DNA from: JAJAZB01 sp965249815
GTDB taxonomy: Bacteria > Bacteroidota > Bacteroidia > Cytophagales > Spirosomataceae
DNA: 64,000 nt
Direction of reading: 5' to 3'
NCBI GenBank assembly: GCA_965249815.1
Contig: CBDFMV010000003.1
Coordinates: forward strand, 2,852,001-2,916,000
The translations under genes and the position numbers were made by a program. Of the stretch, positions 32,052-39,740 are shown piece after piece (position 1 is the stretch's first letter; each line of letters opens with the position of its first letter). Below the pieces are notes generated by a model that saw nothing but the letters and a program-made list of their open reading frames with translations, did not search any database and was not told where the DNA came from.

Positions 32052-33587
32052 ATGCCCAAATCCAAACAAACCCCCGCCCCAACCAACCCCGACGTCGTGC
32101 TCATCGGCGCGGGCATCATGAGCGCCACGCTCGGCGTGTTGCTGAAAGAACTTCAGCCCAGCCTCACGATTGAAATCTACGAGCGCCTCGACCACGCCGC
32201 CGCCGAAAGCTCCGACGCCTGGAACAACGCGGGCACGGGCCACTCGGCTTTTTGCGAACTCAACTACACGCCCGAACGCGAAGACGGCACCATTGAAACC
32301 GACAAGGCGGTGAAAATCGCCGAGTCGTTCGAGGTGTCGAAGCAGTTCTGGGCGTTTCTGGTGGAGAACGGTTTCCTCAGCAACGCGCCCGGTTTTATCC
32401 GCCAGATTCCCCACCTGAGTTTCGTCTGGGGCGAGGCCAACGTGGACTACCTCCGCCGCCGTTACGACGCCCTCCAGCAGTCGCATCTTTTCGAAGGGAT
32501 GCAGTACAGCGAAGACCCGGCTCAGATTGAAACCTGGATTCCGCTCGTGATGGAAGGCCGCGACCCGGCCCAGCCCGTGGCCGCCACGCGCATGGATTTG
32601 GGCACCGATGTCAACTTCGGGGCGCTGACGCGCTGCCTGTTCCAGCAACTGCAAAACCACGACGGCGTCACGATGCACTTCAACCACGACGTGCGCGATC
32701 TCTGGCGCTCAAAATCGATGGGCGGGTGGAAAATCCGCGTCGAAGACCTCGGCACCGGCCACACCCGCGACGTGCGCACGCCGTTCGTCTTCATCGGGGC
32801 GGGGGGCGGTTCGTTGCGGCTGCTCGAAAAATCGGACATTCCCGAAAGCCGGGGCTACGGCGGCTTTCCCGTGGGCGGGCAGTGGCTCAAGTGCCTCAAC
32901 CGCGACCTCATCGAGCGCCACGGGGCCAAAGTGTACGGCAAGGCGTCGGTGGGTGCGCCGCCCATGTCGGTGCCGCACCTCGACACGCGGTTTATCGAAG
33001 GAAAAAAGGAACTGCTGTTCGGGCCGTACGCCGGGTTTTCCACGAAATTTTTGAAACACGGCTCGTACCTCGATTTGCCCAAATCCATTCAACTGAGCAA
33101 CGTCGCCCCCATGCTGATGGCGGGTTTGCACAACCTGCCACTGACGAAATACCTCATTCAGCAGGTGATGCAGTCGCCCGAAGACCGGCTGGCGGCGCTG
33201 CGCGAATACTTCCCCGCCGCCCAACTCAACGACTGGGAGCTTGAAATTGCCGGGCAGCGGGTGCAGGTGATCAAAAAAGACGAGGAAGAAGGCGGCGTGC
33301 TCGAATTCGGCACCGAGGTCGTCAGCGCCGCCGATGGCAGCATCGCGGCTTTGCTCGGCGCGTCGCCGGGGGCCTCGACGGCCGTTTCCATCATGCTCGA
33401 CCTGATCCGGCGGTGTTTTCCCGAACAAACCGCCTCGGAAGCCTGGCAGCGGAAGTTGCGGGAAATGATTCCGTCGTACGGCCAGTCGCTGGCGAACGAT
33501 GCCGACCTCACCCGCGCCCTGCGGGCCAACACGAGCGCGGTGCTGGGCCTGCCCGTTTTCGAACCCGCGCCGATGGTGACGCGGTAA
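32052..33587 (+). CDS. mqo: Malate:quinone oxidoreductase
   Basis: Peripheral membrane flavoenzyme (511 aa) that oxidises malate to oxaloacetate and reduces quinone, in the TCA cycle. The N-terminal FAD Rossmann motif is VVLIGAGIMSATLGVLLKEL; family blocks include SDAWNNAGTGHSAFCELNYT, VATRMDLGTDVNFGALTR and VGAPPMSVPHLDTR, and the C-terminal region has SPGASTAVSIMLDLI. The length is typical. The ATG at 32052 is chosen because the 11 extra residues upstream have no match. It is monocistronic, between two strong terminators. Confidence 0.96.
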   Translation: MPKSKQTPAPTNPDVVLIGAGIMSATLGVLLKELQPSLTIEIYERLDHAAAESSDAWNNAGTGHSAFCELNYTPEREDGTIETDKAVKIAESFEVSKQFWAFLVENGFLSNAPGFIRQIPHLSFVWGEANVDYLRRRYDALQQSHLFEGMQYSEDPAQIETWIPLVMEGRDPAQPVAATRMDLGTDVNFGALTRCLFQQLQNHDGVTMHFNHDVRDLWRSKSMGGWKIRVEDLGTGHTRDVRTPFVFIGAGGGSLRLLEKSDIPESRGYGGFPVGGQWLKCLNRDLIERHGAKVYGKASVGAPPMSVPHLDTRFIEGKKELLFGPYAGFSTKFLKHGSYLDLPKSIQLSNVAPMLMAGLHNLPLTKYLIQQVMQSPEDRLAALREYFPAAQLNDWELEIAGQRVQVIKKDEEEGGVLEFGTEVVSAADGSIAALLGASPGASTAVSIMLDLIRRCFPEQTASEAWQRKLREMIPSYGQSLANDADLTRALRANTSAVLGLPVFEPAPMVTR

Positions 33588-33599
33588 ACGAGTACAAAA

Positions 33600-33645
33600 C
33601 CAGAAAGCCCCCGTTTTCAGCGCGCTGAAAACGGGGGCTTTCTGG
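33600..33645 (+). terminator. Strong hairpin after mqo
   Basis: CCAGAAAGCCCCCGTTTTCA (33600-33619) followed by GCGC and then its exact reverse complement to 33645. The stem is over 20 bp. A short T-containing tail follows (GTGTAATC), so the hairpin may also serve the convergent small gene ending at 33658. Confidence 0.85.
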
Positions 33646-33657
33646 TGTAATCGCGCC

Positions 33658-33855
33658 TCAACCGAGCACGTTCAGGTCGGCAAAGCACTGGCAGATGACC
33701 GTGTAGTAGCACTCGCCGTAGAGCAGAAAAAGCCAGAGTTTCAAGTCCCGGCGTTCGGAATTGGTCAGGATGGGCAGCACCTGACGGAGTTGAATTTCAA
33801 ACGCCAGGCGGTCGCGGCTGACGGCCCGGATCGACGATTGGATGAGTTCGAGCAT
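33658..33855 (-). CDS. Possible 65-residue protein downstream of the Cys-rich gene
   Basis: An ATG at 33855 opens MLELIQSSIRAVSRD and continues through a helical, charged middle (FEIQLRQVLPILTNSERRD) to an aromatic end with three Cys (LYGECYYTVICQCFADL). The codon use is like its neighbours. The frame stays open upstream of the ATG, but that part is Arg/Pro-rich and looks like a shadow. It lies about 190 bp after the secreted Cys-rich protein in the same direction and ends next to the mqo terminator. No family is recognised. Confidence 0.45.
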   Translation of the reverse strand: MLELIQSSIRAVSRDRLAFEIQLRQVLPILTNSERRDLKLWLFLLYGECYYTVICQCFADLNVLG

Positions 33856-34048
33856 GATGAAGAAGGTTTTAGGGATTGATTCACGATCAGAAAACGCTGA
33901 AAACGAGCGGGTCCGTATGAAAAATCTGACGAACGGTCGGGTTTTGGACGAAAGCCGGGGAAGCGGCGGCGGGTAGGCGGGAAAACGAGACCAACTGCCC
34001 AGCCGGGTTACCCGGCCGGATCCGAAGCGGTTTTTGCGAAGCCGGACT

Positions 34049-34675
34049 TCAACCAAACGCGCTTTGAAACACCACCTCCAGGTTTGCGCCGCCGCCACCC
34101 CCGCAATCGCAGGCACCCCCGGCCGCCGGGCATTCGTTGGGCGGGCAATCTTTGTTAAACTGGGTCGCCGTAACGCAAAGGCCCGGCGTGTCTGTGCTGG
34201 AACAATTGCAGGAAATGTACTGGCATTTTTCGATCTCCGGGTAATCCAGCGGGCCGCTGTCGGCGAAAATGACGACGTAACTGGCTCCATCCACCAGGTT
34301 TTTAACGGCCGTCGGCACCCGGACGAGCACCATGTCGCTGGTGTGCTTGCTGTTGAGCAGCGTGGCTTTTTTAATAAAAATCGCCTCGAATTTTCCGGCT
34401 TTCAACACGGGTTGGAGGTAGGCCCGAATCGAGGTTTTCCGTGCGGCGGGCAGGGAGGTCTGGCGTAGCCACGTTTCGAGCGCCGGGGCGCCCATCGTTT
34501 CGATCTGGGCGGCTTTCAGCGGCGCGGTTTGTTTCTTGAAATAATTCGTCAGTCCCGTAACAACCTTTTGCGGTACGGGGGCGATCGTGGATTCACCCGC
34601 GTGGCGGGAACCCGGAGCAGGAGTCATCGTCAGGAAAAGGAAAGGGAGGCTGGTTAACAGCGCGAGCGTTTTCAT
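34049..34675 (-). CDS. Secreted Cys-rich protein of unknown family
   Basis: A 208-residue protein with a signal peptide (MKTLALLTSLPFLFLTMTPA). The middle (about 30-145) is a helical/beta domain with PVPQKVVTGLTNYFKKQTAP and SDMVLVRVPTAVKNLVDGA. The last 60 residues hold eight Cys: KCQYISCNCS, GLCVTA, KDCPPNECP and GACDCGGGGG, which could form four disulfides outside the cytoplasm. No known family matches. A full promoter about 220 nt upstream implies a long leader. The start is fixed by the signal peptide. Confidence 0.65.
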   Translation of the reverse strand: MKTLALLTSLPFLFLTMTPAPGSRHAGESTIAPVPQKVVTGLTNYFKKQTAPLKAAQIETMGAPALETWLRQTSLPAARKTSIRAYLQPVLKAGKFEAIFIKKATLLNSKHTSDMVLVRVPTAVKNLVDGASYVVIFADSGPLDYPEIEKCQYISCNCSSTDTPGLCVTATQFNKDCPPNECPAAGGACDCGGGGGANLEVVFQSAFG

Positions 34676-34895
34676 AGGTTGGACTTGAATTTAAAATGGA
34701 ACTGAGTTTTACGGCATTCTTCCCCAACCGCTCCCCACCCGGCACGGCACACGCAGTGCCCGCACCGAGGCAGCGCCCTGGCGTACGGTTGGTTTCGGAA
34801 GAAAGGGGTGATTAGGAAGCGTTCGACGCCGAAGCGTCGGGGAAGCGCGGATGGTCCGAACCGAAAAGCATCGGCGATACGTCCGATTGGAAGAA

Positions 34896-34927
34896 CAAAG
34901 GTAGGCGGGTCACTTGCGTTGCGGCAA
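34896..34927 (-). promoter_or_regulatory. Promoter of the Cys-rich gene
   Basis: On the minus strand TTG (34927-34925), a 21-nt spacer and TACCTTTG (34903-34896) match the Bacteroidota consensus exactly. The -7 box lies about 221 nt before the ATG, so the transcript would have a long leader. Confidence 0.6.
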
Positions 34928-35033
34928 GCGGGTTTCTACCCCATTTTTAGGGTAAAACTACGGCTTTGCACAGTTCACTCAGTTACTGAGGCCGGGGCGT
35001 CGACTGAGGTATTGGAAAAATAGGTGCCGGGTT

Positions 35034-35063
35034 TTGTTTCGTGAGGAAACAATGCTACTTTTA
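35034..35063 (+). promoter_or_regulatory. Promoter of the two-gene small operon
   Basis: TTTTG (TTG 35034-35036), a 19-nt spacer and TACTTTTA (35056-35063) fit TTG-N19-TAnnTTTG with one mismatch at the last base. The box ends 19 nt before the ATG at 35083. Confidence 0.6.
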
Positions 35064-35082
35064 AAAAGTCAATGAAACGCAC

Positions 35083-35271
35083 ATGACGCGGAAGCAATTG
35101 GACCACCTCATCCGAATCCACGAGGGCCAACGGGATTTCGCTAAAGCTTATCTTGACAAGCACTACCATGACCTGGAGGAGCAGGACAAAGAAACCGAAT
35201 GGCTTAACCGCTACATCTTCCACAAACGAGTCGTGGAGCAGTTGAAACAAGAAAAAGCTGAGGACGAATAA
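35083..35271 (+). CDS. 62-residue charged protein
   Basis: A short, highly charged, probably helical cytoplasmic protein (MTRKQLDHLIRIHEGQRDFA, later NRYIFHKRVVEQLKQEKAED). No signal peptide or known domain is visible. A well-placed promoter and the HTH gene 31 bp downstream in the same direction support it as a real gene of a small operon. Function unknown. Confidence 0.6.
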   Translation: MTRKQLDHLIRIHEGQRDFAKAYLDKHYHDLEEQDKETEWLNRYIFHKRVVEQLKQEKAEDE

Positions 35272-35302
35272 CGGGAAGTGGTTTTCCTAAACGCAGATAC
35301 CC

Positions 35303-35569
35303 ATGCTGACCCAGCGACGAACAAATTTTGATACCGATCTGGCCCAATTCCGTCAGGAATCCGACGCGGCCATCCAGTTGGCCCGCGAGTCGGGATTAAC
35401 CGTCGATTTGGCGGAGTGGTTGACCGTCAAACGCTATGCCGAGCGGTACGGCCTGACCACGCAGGTGGTGACGAACTGGCTGGCGCGGGGCGTTATCCCC
35501 GCTGACTGCACGATGACCCTGCCAGAACTGAACGACCTGCGACTGGTTAAAAATCAGCCTTACCGGTAA
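35303..35569 (+). CDS. Small HTH protein
   Basis: An 88-residue protein. Residues 1-38 form a charged helix (TDLAQFRQESDAAIQLARES); residues about 40-75 look like a MerR/excisionase-type helix-turn-helix (WLTVKRYAERYGLTTQVVTN followed by WLARGVIPADC). It probably binds DNA. It is the second gene after the 62-residue protein and may regulate the pair. A toxin-antitoxin or plasmid-like role is possible but nothing in the sequence proves it. Confidence 0.6.
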   Translation: MLTQRRTNFDTDLAQFRQESDAAIQLARESGLTVDLAEWLTVKRYAERYGLTTQVVTNWLARGVIPADCTMTLPELNDLRLVKNQPYR

Positions 35570-35580
35570 GCGAGTCGCTT

Positions 35581-35611
35581 TTGCCATTCTCGCTCCCGCG
35601 CCCTATTTTTA
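35581..35611 (+). promoter_or_regulatory. Promoter giving a nearly leaderless exonuclease mRNA
   Basis: TTTTG (TTG 35581-35583), a 20-nt spacer and TATTTTTA (35604-35611) fit the consensus with one mismatch. The GTG start codon is at 35618, about where transcription would begin. Confidence 0.5.
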
Positions 35612-35617
35612 TCCCCT

Positions 35618-36175
35618 GTGTACTGCATCATCGACGTTGAAACCACGGGCACGGTCAAAGGCCCCGCGCGGCTGACCGAAATCGCCATCTTCCGCCACGA
35701 CGGGGCGCAGGTGGTCGATTCGTTCCACTCGCTGCTCAATCCCGGCTGCGCAATCCCGCCGTTTATTTCCCGCCTGACGGGCATCACCGACGCCCTGGTG
35801 GCCGATGCGCCCCGGTTTGCCGAAGTCGCCCTCGAGGTGCTGACCCTCACGCAGGACACGGTGTTCATCGCCCACAACGTCCACTTCGATTTTGGGTTTC
35901 TGAAAAAAGAACTCGGCTGGCTCGGCCATGCCTACCAGCGCCCGCTGCTCTGCACGGTGCAGATGAGCCGGAAAATTTTCCCCGGCCTGCCGTCGTACAG
36001 CCTGGGTAAACTCTGCCACTCACTCGACATTCCGCTCGCCGACCGCCACCGCGCCCGGGGCGACGCCGCCGCGACCGTCCGCCTGTTTGAGCTGCTGCTC
36101 CAGCACGACCACCGGGGGCTGATTCCGCGCATCGTTCCCGCTGCCGAACCGGTTTTTTTGCGGACCGGACGATAA
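35618..36175 (+). CDS. DnaQ-like 3'-5' exonuclease
   Basis: DEDDh-family exonuclease of 185 residues, single-domain, cytoplasmic. All three Exo motifs are present: CIIDVETTGT (Exo I, near the N-terminus), IAHNVHFDFGFLKKEL (Exo II) and HRARGDAAATVRLFELLL (Exo III, with the catalytic His). It resembles the epsilon/PolC proofreading domain without polymerase or UvrC-like GIY-YIG parts. GTG at 35618 is the only start that keeps Exo I intact. A role in DNA repair or RNA trimming is inferred from the family. Confidence 0.88.
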   Translation: MYCIIDVETTGTVKGPARLTEIAIFRHDGAQVVDSFHSLLNPGCAIPPFISRLTGITDALVADAPRFAEVALEVLTLTQDTVFIAHNVHFDFGFLKKELGWLGHAYQRPLLCTVQMSRKIFPGLPSYSLGKLCHSLDIPLADRHRARGDAAATVRLFELLLQHDHRGLIPRIVPAAEPVFLRTGR

Positions 36176-36253
36176 ATTTTCCCCCGCCGTCCCGAAACTT
36201 TTCGCTAAACTTGTGGCTAAAACCCCCGCACCGGGACTTGAGCCATTCGCCCG

Positions 36254-37069
36254 ATGATTAAAATCAGTACCCGCTCCACCCGCGACGTCCTGCTGCACTT
36301 TGCCCTTGTTCTTGGCCTGTTCCTGGCGCTGTTTCTCGCGTTTTTCTTCGTGTACCTCCCGTGGAATACCCACCACGGCGAAACCATCACCGTGCCCAAA
36401 CTGGGCGGCATGACCACCGAAGAACTCGAAGATTTTCTGGCCGACCGCGACCTGCGCTACGAAGTAAGCGACTGTACTTTCGTGGCTGGCCTCCAGCCGC
36501 TTACCGTGATTTCGCAGTACCCCCGCGAAGGCTCGAAGGTGAAGCAGGGCCGGAAAATTTACGTGACCATCACCACGGCCACGGCCCCGCAGGTGCGGAT
36601 GCCCAAACTCACCGACCTCTCGTACCGTAGCGCCGAAGTGACCCTGCGCAACTACGGCCTCGTGCTCGGCAACCTGACTTACCGCAACGATTTGGCCGAA
36701 AACGCCGTGCTGGAGCAACAGTTTCAGGGCAAGAAAATCGAACCGGGGACGTTAATTGCCAAGGGGTCTAAAGTGGACCTCGTCGTGGGCGACGGCCTCG
36801 GCAATACCGAACTCGACGTGCCCGACGTGGCCGGAAAATCGCTCGACGAGGCCCAGCTCATCATCAAAGGCTCGGATTTGCAGGTGGGGACGATCATCTA
36901 CGAATCGGCGGGCGCCGCGCCGGGCACGGTGATTCGCCAGCGGCCCGTAGCGGGGCAGGGCGAGAAAATCCGCGTCGGCGACGTGATCGACCTGTGGATT
37001 TCGGGCCGCCCCGAACCCAGCGGCGAAGGCGGCACGCCCGACAACGGCACCGACCCGCCCAATCAGTGA
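36254..37069 (+). CDS. Membrane-anchored PASTA-domain protein
   Basis: A 271-residue protein with one N-terminal membrane helix (LLHFALVLGLFLALFLAFFF) and three extracytoplasmic PASTA repeats at about 45-115, 116-190 and 191-262 (TVPKLGGMTTEELEDFLADR; MPKLTDLSYRSAEVTLRNYG; DVPDVAGKSLDEAQLIIKGS). PASTA domains bind peptidoglycan fragments in PknB kinases and PBPs; here there is no kinase or penicillin-binding domain. The tail is Gly/Pro-rich. Bacteroidota usually encode such a stand-alone PASTA protein; its role is not established. Confidence 0.88.
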   Translation: MIKISTRSTRDVLLHFALVLGLFLALFLAFFFVYLPWNTHHGETITVPKLGGMTTEELEDFLADRDLRYEVSDCTFVAGLQPLTVISQYPREGSKVKQGRKIYVTITTATAPQVRMPKLTDLSYRSAEVTLRNYGLVLGNLTYRNDLAENAVLEQQFQGKKIEPGTLIAKGSKVDLVVGDGLGNTELDVPDVAGKSLDEAQLIIKGSDLQVGTIIYESAGAAPGTVIRQRPVAGQGEKIRVGDVIDLWISGRPEPSGEGGTPDNGTDPPNQ

Positions 37070-37085
37070 GTTTTTTTGAACGCAA

Positions 37086-38969
37086 ATGGGAACACGGATA
37101 ACGCGGATGAGACGGGTACTCACGGATTTTTTTTATCCGTGGCAATTTGTCAAATCCGTCTTATCCGTGTTCTCGTTTTTACTGGGATTCACCGCCAGCG
37201 CGCAATTTCGCGAAGTGCCACTCGGCACGCGGGCGACGGCGCAGCCGTCGCCGAAACCACTCCGCACCGAAGCCCTGAGCCTGCCGTTTTTCGACGATTT
37301 CTCGCTCGTGCGCAACGGCCTGCCCGACCCGGCGCTCTGGCAAGCGGGCGGCGGCACGGTGGTCAACAACACGCTGGCGATTAACCACCCGTCGGTCAAC
37401 GTCGTCACCTTCGATGGCCTCAGCCGCAGCGCCCAACCGTACGACCCGCTCAATCAACTCAGCCAGGGCGCGGCAGACACGCTTTCTTCCCAACCCATTG
37501 ATTTGTCGGGTCTTGCGCCCAACGATTCGCTCTACCTGAGTTTTTTCTGGGAAGCCAAAGGCCTCGGCGAACAACCCGACCGGGAGGACTCGCTGCAAGT
37601 GGATTTCCGCCTCGCCGACGGCACTTGGCAGCCCGTCTGGTGGCAGCGTGGCGGGCTGACGCCGACCAGTCAGTTCACGCAGGTGCTCGTGCCGGTGAAC
37701 CGGGCGGGGTATTTCCACGCCGGGTTTCAGTTCCGGTTCCGGAGTTTCGGGCGGTCGTCGGGGGCGTTCGATACCTGGCACGTCGATTACGTATACCTCA
37801 ACAGGGGCCGCCGCGCCACCGACCGGTTTTTCAAAGACGTGGCCGTGCGCAGCCAGCCCACGCCGTACCTGCGGCGCTACCGGGCCATGCCGCTGAGCCA
37901 GTATTTGAAAGCGCCCGCCGCCGAAACCGCCGACACGGTGCGGACGGACATCGTCAACCTCTACAACAACAACAATTTCACCACGCTGCGCTTCAACGTG
38001 CGTGAACTGACCACCGGGCAGGTCGTGCAGCAGTTTACCGAACCGGCGTCGGTCAATATTCCTGTGGGCGCTTCGCAGGTGAAAACGGCCAAACCCGCGC
38101 CGCTGACCGCCTTTTCGGGCAAAAGCGCCGTGCTGCGCTACACCTTCGACGTGCTGACGACCGACGACCAGAACCCCACCATTCCGGGCGTGAACCTCAA
38201 ACGCAACGACACGCTGTCGGCCCACGCCGTGCTCGCCGATTACTACGCCTATGACGACGGCACCGCCGAGTACGCCGCCGACCTCAACCAGCGCCTCGGG
38301 CGCGTGGCGGTGCGGTTTGTGCTCAACCAACCCGACGTGGTGGGCGGTGTGCGGGTGCTGGTGGCCCCGTACCCGCGCGGTGTGGGCAATCTGAATTTCA
38401 CGATGCAAATTCTGGAAAACAGCGCTGGGCGACCGGGCCGGATTCTCGGCGGGCAAAGCTTCGCCGTGGGTGCGCCCAACGCGCCGGGCGGTTTTACGGA
38501 GTTGAAACTCACCACGCCCGTAGCAGTGCGCGACACGTTTTACGTGGCTTGGCTCCAACTGAGCGACAACCCGCTGACGGTCGGGCTGGACAAAAACACC
38601 GACGCCGGGCGGCAGATTCTCTATAACCTCGGCGGCAGCGAGTGGGTAACCAACGGCGGCGAACTCCGGGGCAGTTTTCTCGTCCGGCCCGTGATGGGGG
38701 GGCAGCAAAGCACCGTTCTGACGGGCACGGACGCCGAACCGACGTCGGATTTTACGGTTTTCCCCAACCCGACCCACGGCCCGCTGCGCTGGAACGACGC
38801 GCATTTCGAGCGCCTGGATATTTTTAGCGCCGCCGGGCTGTTGCTGCGAAAAATCGCCGTGCGAGGCCAGACCGAAATCAGCGTGGCCGACCTGCCCGCT
38901 GGATTATACCTGTTGCGGTTCAGCGACGAAAAGCGTTTAATTGTTAAAAAGCTGATTATTGATTGGTAA
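37086..38969 (+). CDS. T9SS type A sorting-domain protein; N-terminus overlaps a hairpin repeat
   Basis: Secreted protein of up to 627 residues. The C-terminus (about 555-627: FTVFPNPTHGPLRWND, ending LYLLRFSDEKRLIVKKLIID) is a type A sorting domain, so it crosses the outer membrane by the type IX system. The middle is beta-rich with a jelly-roll-like region (FFDDFSLVRNGLPDPALWQ). The predicted start lies inside the repeat at 37090-37172: the possible signal peptide (KSVLSVFSFLLGFTASAQ) is partly repeat-encoded. ATG 37086 and ATG 37107 are both possible; a GTG at 37167 also exists. PASTA lies 16 bp upstream. The exact start is uncertain. Confidence 0.85.
   Translation: MGTRITRMRRVLTDFFYPWQFVKSVLSVFSFLLGFTASAQFREVPLGTRATAQPSPKPLRTEALSLPFFDDFSLVRNGLPDPALWQAGGGTVVNNTLAINHPSVNVVTFDGLSRSAQPYDPLNQLSQGAADTLSSQPIDLSGLAPNDSLYLSFFWEAKGLGEQPDREDSLQVDFRLADGTWQPVWWQRGGLTPTSQFTQVLVPVNRAGYFHAGFQFRFRSFGRSSGAFDTWHVDYVYLNRGRRATDRFFKDVAVRSQPTPYLRRYRAMPLSQYLKAPAAETADTVRTDIVNLYNNNNFTTLRFNVRELTTGQVVQQFTEPASVNIPVGASQVKTAKPAPLTAFSGKSAVLRYTFDVLTTDDQNPTIPGVNLKRNDTLSAHAVLADYYAYDDGTAEYAADLNQRLGRVAVRFVLNQPDVVGGVRVLVAPYPRGVGNLNFTMQILENSAGRPGRILGGQSFAVGAPNAPGGFTELKLTTPVAVRDTFYVAWLQLSDNPLTVGLDKNTDAGRQILYNLGGSEWVTNGGELRGSFLVRPVMGGQQSTVLTGTDAEPTSDFTVFPNPTHGPLRWNDAHFERLDIFSAAGLLLRKIAVRGQTEISVADLPAGLYLLRFSDEKRLIVKKLIIDW
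37090..37172. repeat. Inverted word repeat (ACACGGATAA / TTATCCGTGT)
   Basis: Left arm 37090-37127 (GAACACGGATAACGCGGATG...) and right arm 37135-37172 (...CCGTCTTATCCGTGTTC) are imperfect reverse complements; the word CGGAT recurs several times in each. It begins 20 bp after the PASTA gene and overlaps the 5' end of the T9SS cargo frame. Confidence 0.85.
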
Positions 38970-38975
38970 GATTTT

Positions 38976-39064
38976 TTAACCGCAGAGTCAGGGAAGTTTT
39001 ACGCAGAGGACGCAGCAAAAAACCCGGCGCACTCAGCGTAAAACTCCCCTGACTCTGCGGTTAA
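38976..39064. repeat. Long inverted repeat (AACCGCAGAGTCAGG family)
   Basis: The left arm 38976-39004 and the right arm 39036-39064 are 29 nt each and reverse-complementary at nearly every position (TTAACCGCAGAGTCAGGGAA against TTCCCCTGACTCTGCGGTTAA with one change). The 31-nt centre contains further CGCAG words. It separates the T9SS cargo from the rhodanese pair. Confidence 0.9.
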
Positions 39065-39094
39065 ATCCCAACCCCGATTTTTTCAAACCCCATC

Positions 39095-39394
39095 ATGGAC
39101 ATTACCGTACAAGAACTCAAAGAGCGCCTCGACAAGGGCGAAAGCCTGAACCTCATCGACGTGCGCAACCCCGACGAGCACGAAATGGAAAACATCGGGG
39201 GTCGCCTGGTGCCGCTCGGCGATTTGGCCGATGAACTTGATAGCCTGGAAGACCTGAAAAATGAGGAAGTCATCGTGTACTGCCGCTCGGGCAACCGCTC
39301 CGGGCGGGCCAAACAGATGATGGAACAGGCGGGTTTCACCAACGTCCGCAACCTGCTCGGCGGCATGCTCACCTGGAACGACGTGCATGGCTGA
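39095..39394 (+). CDS. Single-domain rhodanese
   Basis: Cytoplasmic sulfurtransferase-like protein of 99 residues. The active-site loop is VYCRSGNRSGRA with Cys63, which matches the canonical six-residue rhodanese loop, and the N-terminal block reads LNLIDVRNPDEHEMENIGG. Such proteins carry persulfide sulfur; the donor and acceptor are unknown. Its end overlaps the start of a second rhodanese gene by 8 bp, so the two are translationally coupled. Confidence 0.92.
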   Translation: MDITVQELKERLDKGESLNLIDVRNPDEHEMENIGGRLVPLGDLADELDSLEDLKNEEVIVYCRSGNRSGRAKQMMEQAGFTNVRNLLGGMLTWNDVHG

Positions 39395-39689
39395 GGCCAG
39401 CCTCTCCGCCGCCGACCTGAAACGCCGCCTCGACGCGGGCGAAGTCCTTTGCCTGCTCGACGTGCGCGAACCCGACGAATTTACCGGGTTCAACCTCGGC
39501 GGTGTAAACATCCCGTCGGGAGAATTGCCGGATCGAATCGAAGAACTCAACGCCTGGAAAACCAGTGAAGTCGTGGTGGTGTGCTATTACGGTGCCCTGA
39601 GCGACTACGCCAGCCGCTACCTCCGCCGGAAAGGCTTTGCGAAGGCCCTCAACGTGGCGGGCGGGCTGGAGGCGTACCTGAGTTTGTGA
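39387..39689 (+). CDS. Second rhodanese domain with a non-canonical loop
   Basis: A 100-residue rhodanese paralogue (LCLLDVREPDEFTGFNLGGV). The Cys is kept (Cys66) but the loop reads VVCYYGALSDYA instead of CRSGNRS, so the Arg residues that shape the anion pocket are missing; activity may be altered or lost. It starts inside the last codons of the upstream rhodanese and is followed by a hairpin repeat. The pair may form a hetero-oligomer, by inference from the overlap. Confidence 0.88.
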   Translation: MAEASLSAADLKRRLDAGEVLCLLDVREPDEFTGFNLGGVNIPSGELPDRIEELNAWKTSEVVVVCYYGALSDYASRYLRRKGFAKALNVAGGLEAYLSL

Positions 39690-39694
39690 AGGGT

Positions 39695-39740
39695 AAGGAG
39701 TGATGGAGTGATTTTTCTTGTCTCACCCCATCACTCCTTT
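39695..39740. repeat. Word-repeat hairpin (GGAGTGAT family)
   Basis: AAGGAGTGATGGAGTGA (39695-39711) pairs with TCACCCCATCACTCCTT (39723-39739) with one mismatch. It lies between the convergent rhodanese pair and the sensor kinase; the kinase stop codon TGA (39731-39733) is part of the right arm. Confidence 0.8.

Larger units (their letters stand above)
34676..35082. other. 407-bp divergent intergenic region with promoters and small hairpins
   Basis: No gene is seen. The region carries a minus-strand promoter (34896-34927) and a plus-strand promoter (35034-35063). Between the minus promoter and the Cys-rich gene lies a hairpin CGACGC-CGAA-GCGTCG (34824-34839) within a leader of roughly 215 nt. 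Further small stems occur near 34914-34929 (CTTGC/GCAAG), 34937-34954 (TACCC/GGGTA) and 34978-34990 (CTCAG/CTGAG). Confidence 0.6.

Noticed and set aside
33856..34290. N-terminal extension of the 65-residue small frame to 210 codons
   Set aside because: The extension is Arg/Pro/Ser-rich, overlaps the Cys-rich gene in another frame and has no protein-like pattern.
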